Assembly: GCA_015066805.1 (NCBI GenBank)
Contig: SVNP01000002.1
Coordinates: 1-64,000 of the forward strand
DNA length: 64,000 nt
Origin: Ruminococcus sp.
GTDB taxonomy: Bacteria; Bacillota; Clostridia; Oscillospirales; Ruminococcaceae
Direction: 5' to 3'
Part shown: in pieces, positions 28,045 through 37,935 of the stretch
Numbering within the stretch: position 1 is the first letter of the stretch
Layout: each line of letters begins with the position of its first letter
The notes under the pieces: model-generated
Told to the model about the DNA's origin: nothing
The model's database searches: none
What the model saw: only the letters and a program-made list of their open reading frames with translations
Position numbers and translations under genes: made by a program

Positions 28045-29817
28045 ATGGATACCATGCAAGGATTGAAGCGTACCCACTATTGCGGTGAGGTGCTGGAAGC
28101 AGGCAAAATCGTTACAGTAGGCGGCTTCTGCGATACCGTGAGAAACAAGGGCGGTATCATTTTCATTGTGCTGCGTGACCGCACAGGCGTTGTGCAGCTT
28201 ACCTTTGACGATACCACCGACAAGGAGATCTTTGAGAAGGCTGCGTCCTGCCACAGCGAATATGTAGTCATGGCACAGGGCGAGGTGCGCGAGCGTGAAA
28301 GCAAGAATGACAAGATCCCCACAGGCCATGTGGAGATCTATGTCACCGATTTCCGTATTCTTGCCAAGGCACAGACCCCTCCCTTTGAGATCACCCCCGA
28401 GACCAAGGTCAACGAGGAGCTGCGCCTGAAGTACCGTTATCTGGATCTGCGCCGTGCTCCCTTGCAGCAGAATCTGATTCTGCGTCACAAGATCGCACAG
28501 TGCGCCCGTGAGTATTTCTACAAAAACGGCTTTTTAGAGATTGAAACCCCTATGATGATGAAGTCCACACCCGAAGGTGCAAGAGATTATCTGGTGCCTT
28601 CCCGTGTGCATCACGGCGAGTTTTATGCGCTGCCCCAGTCTCCCCAGATCTACAAGCAGCTTCTGATGGTGGCGGGCTATGACCGCTATATTCAGCTTGC
28701 CCGCTGTTTCCGTGATGAGGATCTGCGTGCAGACCGTCAGCCCGAATTTACCCAGATCGACCTGGAAATGTCCTTTGTGGATGTGGATGATATTCTGGAT
28801 CTCACCGAGGGCTTCCTCATTGAGCTGTTTGAGAAGGTCATGGGCAGAGAGCTGAAAACACCGCTGCCCCGTCTGACCTACACCGAGGCAATGAATCGTT
28901 TCGGCTCCGATAAGCCCGATCTGCGTTTCGGCATGGAACTGCAGGATCTCTCCGATATTGTAAAGGACTGCGCTTTCCCCGTATTTGCCAATGCGCTGGC
29001 TGAGGGTGGTACGGTTCGCTGCGTTGTGGCGAAAAATGCCGCCCAGAAGCTCACCAGAAAAGAGATCGACAAGCTGACCGAGATGGTCAGAGGCATTGGC
29101 GCAAAGGGGCTTGCCTATGTGCGCTGGGTGGATGAAGCGCCCGCCTGCTCCTTCGGCAAATTCCTGCAGGAGGGTGAGCTGGACGGCATCCTCAAGGCTG
29201 TGTCTGCCGAGCAGGGCGACGTGGTGCTGATCGTTGCCGATAAGACCTCTGTAACGCTGCCGGTGCTGGGCGCATTGAGAAATCACTTGGCAAAGCAGCT
29301 TGAGCTGATCCCCGCCGGGGAGTTCAATTTCCTGTGGATCACACAGTTCCCCTTCTTCGAGAAGGACGAGGAAACCGGCGAGTGGCTTGCGATGCATCAC
29401 CCCTTTACCATGCCCATGGATGAGTGCCTGCCTTATCTGGACAGCGCACCCGAGAAGGTCTTTGCCAAGGCATATGATCTGGTGCTCAACGGCACCGAGC
29501 TTTGCTCCGGTTCTATCCGTATTACCGATTACGAGCTGCAGCAGAAGATGTTTGAGGCTCTGGGACTGACACCGGAAGAGATCGAAGCCAAATTCGGATT
29601 TTTGGTGCAGGCATACCGCTACGGCGCACCGCCTCACGGTGGTCTGGGTATCGGTCTTGACAGACTTGCCATGGTGCTTGCGGAGGCTGATAGCCTGCGT
29701 GATGTGGTGGCATTCCCCAAGGTGCAGAATGCCCGTGAGCTGATGAGCGGCTGTCCTTCTCCTGTGGAGCAGGAAAATCTGGATGTGCTTGGCATTGCCT
29801 GCACGGAAAAGGAATAA
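28045..29817 (+). CDS. aspS: aspartyl-tRNA synthetase
   Basis: LRLKYRYLDLRR, FLEIETPMMMKSTPEGARDYLVPSR, GLGIGLDRLAM. Confidence 0.97.
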   Translation: MDTMQGLKRTHYCGEVLEAGKIVTVGGFCDTVRNKGGIIFIVLRDRTGVVQLTFDDTTDKEIFEKAASCHSEYVVMAQGEVRERESKNDKIPTGHVEIYVTDFRILAKAQTPPFEITPETKVNEELRLKYRYLDLRRAPLQQNLILRHKIAQCAREYFYKNGFLEIETPMMMKSTPEGARDYLVPSRVHHGEFYALPQSPQIYKQLLMVAGYDRYIQLARCFRDEDLRADRQPEFTQIDLEMSFVDVDDILDLTEGFLIELFEKVMGRELKTPLPRLTYTEAMNRFGSDKPDLRFGMELQDLSDIVKDCAFPVFANALAEGGTVRCVVAKNAAQKLTRKEIDKLTEMVRGIGAKGLAYVRWVDEAPACSFGKFLQEGELDGILKAVSAEQGDVVLIVADKTSVTLPVLGALRNHLAKQLELIPAGEFNFLWITQFPFFEKDEETGEWLAMHHPFTMPMDECLPYLDSAPEKVFAKAYDLVLNGTELCSGSIRITDYELQQKMFEALGLTPEEIEAKFGFLVQAYRYGAPPHGGLGIGLDRLAMVLAEADSLRDVVAFPKVQNARELMSGCPSPVEQENLDVLGIACTEKE

Positions 29818-29844
29818 AATCAAAAATAGAGGAGGGAAACCCCC

Positions 29845-30882
29845 ATGACCACCACTGAATTGCTGGCAAAGGTGCGGCTGGATCTCACCGGAGATCTGCA
29901 GAAGGATATGCAGATCATTCAGGACTATGCCGCAAAGTACAAAAAGGAAGAAAACGGTGCGGAGCTGGCTGCTGCTCTGGCAGAATTTGCCTTTACCATG
30001 ATGCCCGAGGATCTGCAGGCGCAGATGCGGGAAACCACCTTTGTGCGTGATATGCGCATGGATAAGGCTTTCCATATGGCAATGGAGATGATCCGTGAGA
30101 ACCGTTTGGAGGAGGCGGAGCAGCTTCTGTTCGAGATTTCTGAGAAGATCCGCATCCACTTTGAGGAAACGGATAAGAAATGGTTCAGCTTCCGCAACCC
30201 CTTTGAGTACCATCTGTACCGTTTCTACTATCCTACCGTTACGGAATTTGACCGTGCGCCCTTTGATTTTGCTCATTATCTCTCCATGTACGGCTATGTG
30301 CTGCTGGAAAATCATAAGGTGCCGGAGGCTGCCGAGGCTGTGGAACGCGGTATCCGCTTTAATCCTGTCAGCGCAGATGCACGCTTTGAGCTGGCGGAGA
30401 TCTACAAGTTCTCCGGTACGCCCGACAAACTGCTGGCTGTTATCAAGGATACGCTGCGGATCTGCACCAGTGCTTCCCGTATTGCCAGAACCCTCTGCAA
30501 CATGGGCTACTACTGTGTGCTGCAGCAGGAGTTTTATGATGCTGCCGTGTTCTATTTCTGCTCTCTGCGGTTTGAATTCCATAAGCCTGTGGAGTTTGAA
30601 CTGATGGACGTTGTGCGTCGTCTGGAATCCATGGGCAAGCGGTTTGATCCGCCCACCAACGGACAGGTGCTGGATACCTTTGAAAAATACGGTATGTCGC
30701 CGCCACCCAATGATGATTTGGTAAATCTGGCTGTCACACTGGGTCAGTCTGCCAATGAGCATCGGCAGCCCAGACTGGAAGGCCTGTTCTATCGTGTGGC
30801 ATACGATCTGACCAATGATCCCCGTTTTAAGGAGATCCTTGATCGCATTGATGCCCAACTGAGCAGCGGTGCGACGGAATAA
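29845..30882 (+). CDS. TPR-like hypothetical protein
   Basis: 345 aa helical repeats: AAEAVERGIRFNPVSADARFELAEIYKFSGTPDKLLAVIKDTLRIC. Confidence 0.65.
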   Translation: MTTTELLAKVRLDLTGDLQKDMQIIQDYAAKYKKEENGAELAAALAEFAFTMMPEDLQAQMRETTFVRDMRMDKAFHMAMEMIRENRLEEAEQLLFEISEKIRIHFEETDKKWFSFRNPFEYHLYRFYYPTVTEFDRAPFDFAHYLSMYGYVLLENHKVPEAAEAVERGIRFNPVSADARFELAEIYKFSGTPDKLLAVIKDTLRICTSASRIARTLCNMGYYCVLQQEFYDAAVFYFCSLRFEFHKPVEFELMDVVRRLESMGKRFDPPTNGQVLDTFEKYGMSPPPNDDLVNLAVTLGQSANEHRQPRLEGLFYRVAYDLTNDPRFKEILDRIDAQLSSGATE

Positions 30883-30948
30883 GCGGATATTTTAGTTCTT
30901 TGGGGTGCAGCCTTTGTACCCTACTGTGATTTGGAGGAAACATTACAT

Positions 30949-32268
30949 ATGATAGGGCAGATTCTCTTGCAGATCCTGCTGATTGCGCTGAATGCGGTGT
31001 TCGCCTGTGCGGAAATCGCAATCATATCCATCAATGATACCAAGCTGGAGCATATGGCTTCCGGCGGCGATAAACGTGCGGCTCGTCTGGTGAAGCTGAC
31101 CTCCCAGCCCGCAAGATTTCTGGCCACCATTCAGGTAGCCATTACCCTTTCGGGCTTTCTGGGTTCTGCCTTTGCAGCGGATAATTTCTCAGTTTACCTG
31201 ACCAAATGGCTGCTTTCTCTGGGCGTGCCGCTGGCAGAGGCGACCCTGGATACCATCTCCGTGCTGCTGATCACCATTTTGCTTTCATATCTAACATTGG
31301 TGTTCGGTGAGCTGGTGCCAAAACGGATCGGTATGAAAAATGCTGAAAAGCTGGGCCTTGCACTTTCTTCGCTGATCGCCTTTATTTCCACGGCCTTTAA
31401 GCCACTGGTTTCTCTGCTGACTGCTTCCACCAACGGTATTCTGCGGCTGGTGGGTATTGATCCCAATGCAGAATCCGAAACAGTCACCGAGGAAGAGATC
31501 CGCATGATGGTGGATGCCGGCAGCGAAAAGGGCGCCATTGATGATACCGAACGGGAACTGATCCAGAACGTATTTGCCTTTGATGATATCTGTGCAGAGG
31601 ATATCTGCACCCACCGTACCGATGCGGTGTTTCTTTCCACCGAGGATACCATGGAGCAGTGGTATCGGCAGATCTATGATACCCGCCACAGCTTTTATCC
31701 CGTTTGCGGAGAAAGCAGTGATCGTATTGTGGGCGTGCTTTCCGCAGCAGATTATTTCCGTCTGGAAGACAGAGGGCGTGAGACTGTGATGGCAATTGTC
31801 CGCCCTGCCTATTTTGTGCCTGCTGCCATGACTGCCAATGTGCTGTTTACCGAGATGAAACGCAATCACGAGCGTTTTGCCGTGGTGCTGGATGAATACG
31901 GCGGTACCGCAGGTGTGATCACCCTGACAGACCTGATTGAGGAGCTGGTGGGTGATCTGGGGGATGACGAGGAACAGGACATCGAAACGGAAATGGTGCA
32001 GATCGACGCGGATACATGGAAAATCGGAGGCAGTATGCGCCTTGCGGAGATCAACGAGGCACTGGGTGTTTCTCTGGATGGTGATTATGATACCCTCAGC
32101 GGCTATCTGTTCGGTTCTCTGGGCAGCATTCCCAAGGACGGCAGCCACCTGAAGCTGCAGACAGACCGCATTGAAGCGGAGATCCTGAATGTACGCAATC
32201 ATAAGGCAGAAACTGTCCTTGTGAAAATCCGTAAGGATGTGCCGGACCAGGACACAAACGAAGCATAA
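30949..32268 (+). CDS. CNNM/HlyC-CorC family protein with CBS domains
   Basis: N-terminal DUF21-like TM domain; LDEYGGTAGVITLTDLIEELVGDLGDD. Confidence 0.9.
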   Translation: MIGQILLQILLIALNAVFACAEIAIISINDTKLEHMASGGDKRAARLVKLTSQPARFLATIQVAITLSGFLGSAFAADNFSVYLTKWLLSLGVPLAEATLDTISVLLITILLSYLTLVFGELVPKRIGMKNAEKLGLALSSLIAFISTAFKPLVSLLTASTNGILRLVGIDPNAESETVTEEEIRMMVDAGSEKGAIDDTERELIQNVFAFDDICAEDICTHRTDAVFLSTEDTMEQWYRQIYDTRHSFYPVCGESSDRIVGVLSAADYFRLEDRGRETVMAIVRPAYFVPAAMTANVLFTEMKRNHERFAVVLDEYGGTAGVITLTDLIEELVGDLGDDEEQDIETEMVQIDADTWKIGGSMRLAEINEALGVSLDGDYDTLSGYLFGSLGSIPKDGSHLKLQTDRIEAEILNVRNHKAETVLVKIRKDVPDQDTNEA

Positions 32269-32274
32269 CAAAGG

Positions 32275-32306
32275 ACCGCAATCCTCGTTATGGGGGTTGC
32301 GGTTTT
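32275..32306 (+). terminator. Rho-independent terminator
   Basis: ACCGCAATCC...GGGTTGCGGTTTT. Confidence 0.75.
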
Positions 32307-32459
32307 CTGATATCCGGTTTGGGTGAAAAATCACGGAGAGAAAAGGAAAAACCTGTGATTTGGAGGAGGAAATCGTCGAAAAATCAGCGAGGTTTTTTCC
32401 GGAGTTTTGGCGAAAACGGAGAAATGCTTTTAGCTTTTGCCAAAACCGCTCGTTTTTCC

Positions 32460-32488
32460 TTGCAACTTCAACAGGGGTGTGCTATAAT
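32460..32488 (+). promoter_or_regulatory. Sigma-A promoter of the polysaccharide cluster
   Basis: TTGCAA - 17 nt - TATAAT about 80 nt upstream of the Wzz-like gene. Confidence 0.7.
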
Positions 32489-32568
32489 ATTTTAGATACC
32501 CATACTACAATGGTTTTATCATGCCTACTTGCGTGAAATGCCAAAATCAGGAATGTGAGGAATAGTTT

Positions 32569-34107
32569 ATGCTGGAAGAAAAGAATATCAATCTGGTGTT
32601 GAAAGAGGGCAACTCCGATGAGAAGCCCTTGCTGACTTTGCGGGGGCTTGCTCGGCAGACCAAGCGGATTTTTGTACTTTGGCTGGTATGCGCTGTCGTA
32701 CTGGGCCTGGTTTCCGGCTGTACTGCTCTGCTGCTGAACAAGAAGCAAATGAGAGTGCAGGCTGCCGTAGAGTTTACCTTCAGCGGCGTGGAAAACGGCA
32801 AGGATCCTGCAGGCAATGAGTTCGATGCTGCCAAGCAGTTGAAATCTCCTGTGGTGCTGAAGAACGCACTGGACACACTGGGCTATGATGCCAATACCCT
32901 GAGTGTGGATAATCTGCGTGATAATATTACTGTCAAGAGTATTATTCCCGAGGATGCCATTGATAAGCTGCTGGCTTATAAAAGCGTTTTTGATGCGGGC
33001 AACAGCAACGCACTGAATGCTGTGCAGGCTATGCTGAATGTATCCTATCACCCCACCCGCTACATCATCAGCTTTGATCCCGCAGAGGTAGGTGTCAGCG
33101 GTGAGGAAGGCACACAGGTGATGAATGCCGTTCTGGATGCATACAAGCAGTATTTCTATGAAACCTACGGCTACAACAAGGCTCTGGGTACTGCCGTGCT
33201 GGCAGTGGATTATCATGACTACGATTACGAGCGTGCCATTGAGGTTTTTGATAACTCTCTGGAATCCGCGCAGCGTTATGTGAATACCCTCGCCAATGAG
33301 GATTCTACCGGCTTCCGTTCCGTGAAAACCGGTTACTCTTTCACCGACCTTGCCAATGCACTGGGTACACTGCGCAGCGAGGATCTGGGCTGGATCTCCT
33401 CCTATGTGACCGTGAACAATGTCACCAAGGACAGAGATATGCTGCTGACCAACTATGAGTACCGCATTGAGAACCTGAAGCGTCAGAAGACTGCTGCGGA
33501 AACCAATCTGGCTTCCATTGAGGCTTCCATTGCGGCTTACCAGAAGGATACCGTACTTATCGTAGGCTCCGATAAGAACTCTTCCGATGTCACCTTCTCT
33601 CAGGCTTCCGATCAGTATGACAATATGATCAACCGCAAGCTGTCTACTCAGGCAGAGATCGCAGAATGCACGAAGGACATCGCTTACTACGAGGAGCGCG
33701 TGAACGAGCTGCAGATGGCCAGCAATTCCGCTACCAAGGCACAGATGAACTATCTGGATGAGCAGTTGGATAAGCTGTACAACAAGATCACTGCTCTGCT
33801 GGAGAACGTGGATGCTACCGCTGACGAATTCTATGAGAACGTGGCCTTTGCAAACGCATATTCCGTAACCGTACCTGCATCGGTTTCCGATTCCGGCAGC
33901 CTGACGGATGTGATCGTTCTGGTTTTGGTGCTGGAAGTTCTTTTGTTTGTGGTGTTTGCTATGATCATTGTCTGCCGTGCATTTGTGCAGCAGTACCGTG
34001 TGAATAACCCGATTGCCGTTGCTGAAGCAGCCGAGGAAGCTGTCCCTGCCGATGAGGAGAAAGAGCAGAAATCCGCTAAGGAAAAGAACGGCAAAAAGAA
34101 CGCCTGA
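32569..34107 (+). CDS. Wzz/chain-length-determinant-like membrane protein
   Basis: N-terminal TM after LARQTKRIFVLWLVCAVVLGLVSG, long coiled middle, C-terminal TM; first gene of the polysaccharide cluster. Confidence 0.65.
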   Translation: MLEEKNINLVLKEGNSDEKPLLTLRGLARQTKRIFVLWLVCAVVLGLVSGCTALLLNKKQMRVQAAVEFTFSGVENGKDPAGNEFDAAKQLKSPVVLKNALDTLGYDANTLSVDNLRDNITVKSIIPEDAIDKLLAYKSVFDAGNSNALNAVQAMLNVSYHPTRYIISFDPAEVGVSGEEGTQVMNAVLDAYKQYFYETYGYNKALGTAVLAVDYHDYDYERAIEVFDNSLESAQRYVNTLANEDSTGFRSVKTGYSFTDLANALGTLRSEDLGWISSYVTVNNVTKDRDMLLTNYEYRIENLKRQKTAAETNLASIEASIAAYQKDTVLIVGSDKNSSDVTFSQASDQYDNMINRKLSTQAEIAECTKDIAYYEERVNELQMASNSATKAQMNYLDEQLDKLYNKITALLENVDATADEFYENVAFANAYSVTVPASVSDSGSLTDVIVLVLVLEVLLFVVFAMIIVCRAFVQQYRVNNPIAVAEAAEEAVPADEEKEQKSAKEKNGKKNA

Positions 34108-34145
34108 ACAAGGCAAATTCAATAAAGAAGGAATGAGTGGGAAAC

Positions 34146-35411
34146 ATGGCAAAACCTTTTGAAAAACGTATCTGGCTGGCAACTCCTACCATGCACGGCG
34201 ATGAGATCCGCTATGTGCAGGAGGCCTATGATACCAACTGGATGTCTACTGTGGGCGAAAACATCAACCAGGTGGAAAAACAGGTTGCGGAATATGCCGG
34301 TTGCAAGTATGCAGTGGCACTTTCCTGCGGTACCGCATCGCTGCATCTGGCAATTAAGCTGGCAGGCGAGCGGCTTTACGGTATGCCCAAGCCCTTTGAG
34401 GGCACATTGCAGGGGCATCGGGTGTTCTGCTCCGATATGACCTTTGATGCCACAGTTAACCCTGTTGCGTACGAAAATGGTGAGGCGATCTTCATTGATA
34501 CGGAACGGGATACCTGGAATATGGATCCTGTGGCGCTGGAAAAAGCCTTTGCCCTGTACCCCGATGTAAAACTGGTGGTGCTGGTACATCTGTACGGCAC
34601 ACCCGCAAAGCTGGATGAGATCCGTGCCATCTGCGAGGCAAACGGTGCCCTGCTGGTGGAGGATGCTGCCGAATCCTTTGGCGCAACCTATCATGGCAAG
34701 CAGACCGGTACCTTCGGTTGCTGCAGTGCGATTAGCTTTAACGGCAACAAGATCATAACAGGCAGTGCCGGCGGTATGTTCCTGACCGACAGCAAAGAGG
34801 ATGCGGAAAAGATCCGCAAATGGTCGACCCAGAGCCGTGAAGCCGCTGCATGGTATCAGCACGAGGAGATCGGCTACAATTACAGAATGTCCAATGTGAT
34901 CGCAGGTGTGGTCAGAGGACAGATGCCCTATCTGGAGGAGCATATTGCCCGTAAAAAGGCGATCTACGAACGCTACAAGGAGGGCTTCAAGGAGCTTCCT
35001 GTGCAGATGAACCCCTATATTGAAGGTGAGATGGAGCCCAACTTCTGGCTCTCCTGCATGATCATTGATGCATCTGCCATGTGCCGTCAGGTGCGTGGCG
35101 AGCAGGATGCCCTCTATATCAGCGAGCCGGGCAAGACCTGCCCCACTGAGATCCTGGAGGTGCTGGCAAAGCATAACGCAGAGGGCAGACCCATCTGGAA
35201 GCCCATGCATATGCAGCCCATTTACCGCATGAATCCCTTTGTGACTGCACAGGGCAACGGCAGAGCCAAAACCAATGCCTACATTGCAGGCAGCATTGAG
35301 GACGTGGGCATGGATATTTTCAACCGTGGTCTGTGCCTGCCCAGCGATATCAATATGACTGCAGAAGAGCAGGATTGTATCATTGAAATTGTGAAGGGAT
35401 GTTTTGCGTGA
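34146..35411 (+). CDS. DegT/DnrJ/EryC1/StrS aminotransferase
   Basis: YDTNWMSTVGENINQVEKQVAEYAGCKYAVALSCGTASLHLAIKL; EDAAESFGA; SFNGNKIITGSAGGM. Confidence 0.93.
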   Translation: MAKPFEKRIWLATPTMHGDEIRYVQEAYDTNWMSTVGENINQVEKQVAEYAGCKYAVALSCGTASLHLAIKLAGERLYGMPKPFEGTLQGHRVFCSDMTFDATVNPVAYENGEAIFIDTERDTWNMDPVALEKAFALYPDVKLVVLVHLYGTPAKLDEIRAICEANGALLVEDAAESFGATYHGKQTGTFGCCSAISFNGNKIITGSAGGMFLTDSKEDAEKIRKWSTQSREAAAWYQHEEIGYNYRMSNVIAGVVRGQMPYLEEHIARKKAIYERYKEGFKELPVQMNPYIEGEMEPNFWLSCMIIDASAMCRQVRGEQDALYISEPGKTCPTEILEVLAKHNAEGRPIWKPMHMQPIYRMNPFVTAQGNGRAKTNAYIAGSIEDVGMDIFNRGLCLPSDINMTAEEQDCIIEIVKGCFA

Positions 35412-36082
35412 AAATGCTGTACAGCGTGGTAAAACGGTTTTTTGATATTTTTTTGTGTGCATTTGCATTGCTGGTGCTGAGTCCGTTCTTTCTCATTGCT
35501 GCGGTCGGCGTTAAGCTTTCCAGTCCCGGCCCCGTATTTTATCGTTCGGACAGAGTTGGTAAGAACGGCGTTCCATTCCACTTCTACAAATTCCGATCCA
35601 TGCACGAAACCAACAATAATAAGCATATGTGCGTGGCAGATGCCGAGAGACTGTTTCCTTTCGGTAAATTTATCAGAAAAACAAAAATTGATGAGTTGCC
35701 GCAGCTTCTGAACGTAATCAAGGGCGATATGTCCATCGTTGGCCCTCGTCCCATGACAATGGCCAGCCAGATGTACACAGGCGAATATGAAAGGGTCAGA
35801 ACGGTAAGACCCGGTCTGACCAGTGCGGCCAGTCTTTATGATTACGTGGTCGGTGATACATACACAGACAACGATGCATACAAAAGAGAGGTATATCCCG
35901 TAAAGCAAAAGCTGGAGCTTTACTATGTAGATCACATTTCCTTTGGCTATGATGTCAGTCTGGTATTCCGCACGATTTACCTGATTATTGCAGTGGCTTT
36001 TGGAAAAAAGGACTTCCGTGAGATGCCGGAGCTTTCCAAGATCAGAACAAAAGAGAGTAAACAGGAGGTAAGTGTACAATGA
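35408..36082 (+). CDS. undecaprenyl-phosphate sugar phosphotransferase (initiating glycosyltransferase)
   Basis: KRFFDIFLCAFALLVLSPFFL..SPGPVFYRSDRVGKNGVPFHFYKFRSMHE..KTKIDELPQLLNVIKGDMSIVGPRP. Confidence 0.95.
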   Translation: MKMLYSVVKRFFDIFLCAFALLVLSPFFLIAAVGVKLSSPGPVFYRSDRVGKNGVPFHFYKFRSMHETNNNKHMCVADAERLFPFGKFIRKTKIDELPQLLNVIKGDMSIVGPRPMTMASQMYTGEYERVRTVRPGLTSAASLYDYVVGDTYTDNDAYKREVYPVKQKLELYYVDHISFGYDVSLVFRTIYLIIAVAFGKKDFREMPELSKIRTKESKQEVSVQ

Positions 36083-37236
36083 ACTTCAACGGTGTTAAGG
36101 TGCTGCTGACAGACGGCGGTGCCAGACAGACGCTGACTATTCTGCATGGTCTGAAGGAGATCGGCTGCCATGTGACGGTGCTTTGCTCCACCAAGCTGGA
36201 TGTTTGCTACAACTCCAAACTGCCTGATGCCAGAATTTTGGATTATGATGCTGCCGGTTCTCATGACGGTTTTGAAGCCTTTATCATGAAGGTGCTGAAA
36301 GAAAACAAATTTGATGTGCTGCTCCCGGTGGCAGAGATCACTACCAACAAGGTTACACTCCATGAGGATGAGATCAAGCAGTATGTGAAAATTGCTTGTG
36401 CACCCAGAGCCGCATATATCCAGGCCTTTAATAAGCAGAGAACTTTTGAAAAAGCTCTGGATCTGGGAATTCCCTGCCCTTATACCAGACGGGAAAGTCA
36501 GACCGTTGAGGAGTACCTCAGCAAGGCAAAGTTCCCTGTTATTATCAAGCCCAGACAGGGCCTTGGCTCCATCGGCTTCCATAAGTTTGAAACCAGAGAA
36601 GAGTTTGACAAGGCACTTGCAGAAAAGACCTTTAACCCCGATGAGTATGTCATCCAGGAGTTTGTAAAGTTTGAGAAGCGGATCGGCACCTACATTTTCA
36701 TGGATCAGAATTGCAAAACCTGTGCTTCCATGGCGCAGGAGGTGCTCAGATGGTATCCGATTGATGCGGGTACCGCTGTGTTGACCCGTTCCATTGATGC
36801 TCCCGACCCCATCCGCCATTCCCGTGAGCTGCTGAAAGCTCTGGAGTGGCACGGTTTTGCCAATGTGGGCTTCATGATCGACAGTGAAACCGGTGAAGCT
36901 AAGCTGCTGGAGATCAATGGCAGAATCTCGGCCGGCGTAAAGCTTAGCTGGTTCTGTGGCATCAATATTGCAAAGCAGTTGATGGAAATGGCTTACGATC
37001 AGGAGGTAACGGTATATCCCGAAAATACCAAGTTCGGTCTGATGGCGCGACACAGCCATGCGGATATTTCCTGGTTCCTGAAGTCCAAGGACAGATTTTC
37101 CTGCAAGCCTTCCTGGTTCAGTTGGAAGAATACCACCGACCTTGTGTACTGGAAGCATGATATTAAGCCCTATTTTACCTATACCTTGCAGAAGATCTTC
37201 CGCTATAAGGAAGACATCAATAAGAGAAAGCATTGA
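36079..37236 (+). CDS. ATP-grasp ligase 1
   Basis: PVIIKPRQGLGSIGFHKF; LLEINGRISAGVKLSW. Confidence 0.88.
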   Translation: MNFNGVKVLLTDGGARQTLTILHGLKEIGCHVTVLCSTKLDVCYNSKLPDARILDYDAAGSHDGFEAFIMKVLKENKFDVLLPVAEITTNKVTLHEDEIKQYVKIACAPRAAYIQAFNKQRTFEKALDLGIPCPYTRRESQTVEEYLSKAKFPVIIKPRQGLGSIGFHKFETREEFDKALAEKTFNPDEYVIQEFVKFEKRIGTYIFMDQNCKTCASMAQEVLRWYPIDAGTAVLTRSIDAPDPIRHSRELLKALEWHGFANVGFMIDSETGEAKLLEINGRISAGVKLSWFCGINIAKQLMEMAYDQEVTVYPENTKFGLMARHSHADISWFLKSKDRFSCKPSWFSWKNTTDLVYWKHDIKPYFTYTLQKIFRYKEDINKRKH

Positions 37237-37248
37237 TGGGAGATAATA

Positions 37249-37899
37249 ATGAAAGTTTTGGTATTTGCACCGCATAATGATGACGAGGTGCTTGGCGCAG
37301 GCGGCACCATCGCCAAGCATATTGCTAAGGGGGATGAGGTTTACGTTTGTGAAGTGACCGCTTCCCTGGTGGAAAGCAGAAAGCAGCTTATGCAGAATGA
37401 AGCACGGAAGGTGCATCGCTTTCTGGGTGTGAAAGAAACGATCTTCTTAGATTTCCCCGTTGTGGAGCTCCCCCATGTGGAAACCAGAAAGTTCAATAAT
37501 GCGGTGACAGAGGTAACTGCACGCATTCAGCCGGAGATCGTGTACATTCCCTTCAGCGGTGATATGCACAGGGATCATGCCATGGTAGCGGAAGCCGCCA
37601 TGGTAGCAGTCCGCCCCATTGCTGCGCCTTATGTCAAAACCGTGCTGGCATATGAAACACTTTCCGAAACCGGCTGGCATTATCCCACTGCGGATAAAGC
37701 TTTCATTCCTAACGTGTTCATTGATATTACCGAGCACATTGAGGATAAGGTTACAGCTATGGAGATGTATGAGGCACAACTGAAAGAGGACCCCCACCCC
37801 AGATCGGGAGAGGGTATTCGTGCTCTTGCAAAATTCCGTGGCGGCACGATCGGGGTCTCCTATGCGGAAGCCTTTATGTGTATCAGATACCGTGACTGA
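37249..37899 (+). CDS. PIG-L/LmbE-family deacetylase
   Basis: VLVFAPHNDDEVLGAGGTIAKH; GDMHRDHAMV. Confidence 0.93.
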   Translation: MKVLVFAPHNDDEVLGAGGTIAKHIAKGDEVYVCEVTASLVESRKQLMQNEARKVHRFLGVKETIFLDFPVVELPHVETRKFNNAVTEVTARIQPEIVYIPFSGDMHRDHAMVAEAAMVAVRPIAAPYVKTVLAYETLSETGWHYPTADKAFIPNVFIDITEHIEDKVTAMEMYEAQLKEDPHPRSGEGIRALAKFRGGTIGVSYAEAFMCIRYRD

Positions 37900-37935
37900 G
37901 CGGAGTTCTGAAAAAGCAATACAACAGCAGGGGGA

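Noticed and set aside
28534-30858. 774-aa minus-strand ORF
   Set aside because: Antisense shadow of aspS and the TPR gene; no promoter, RBS or domain.
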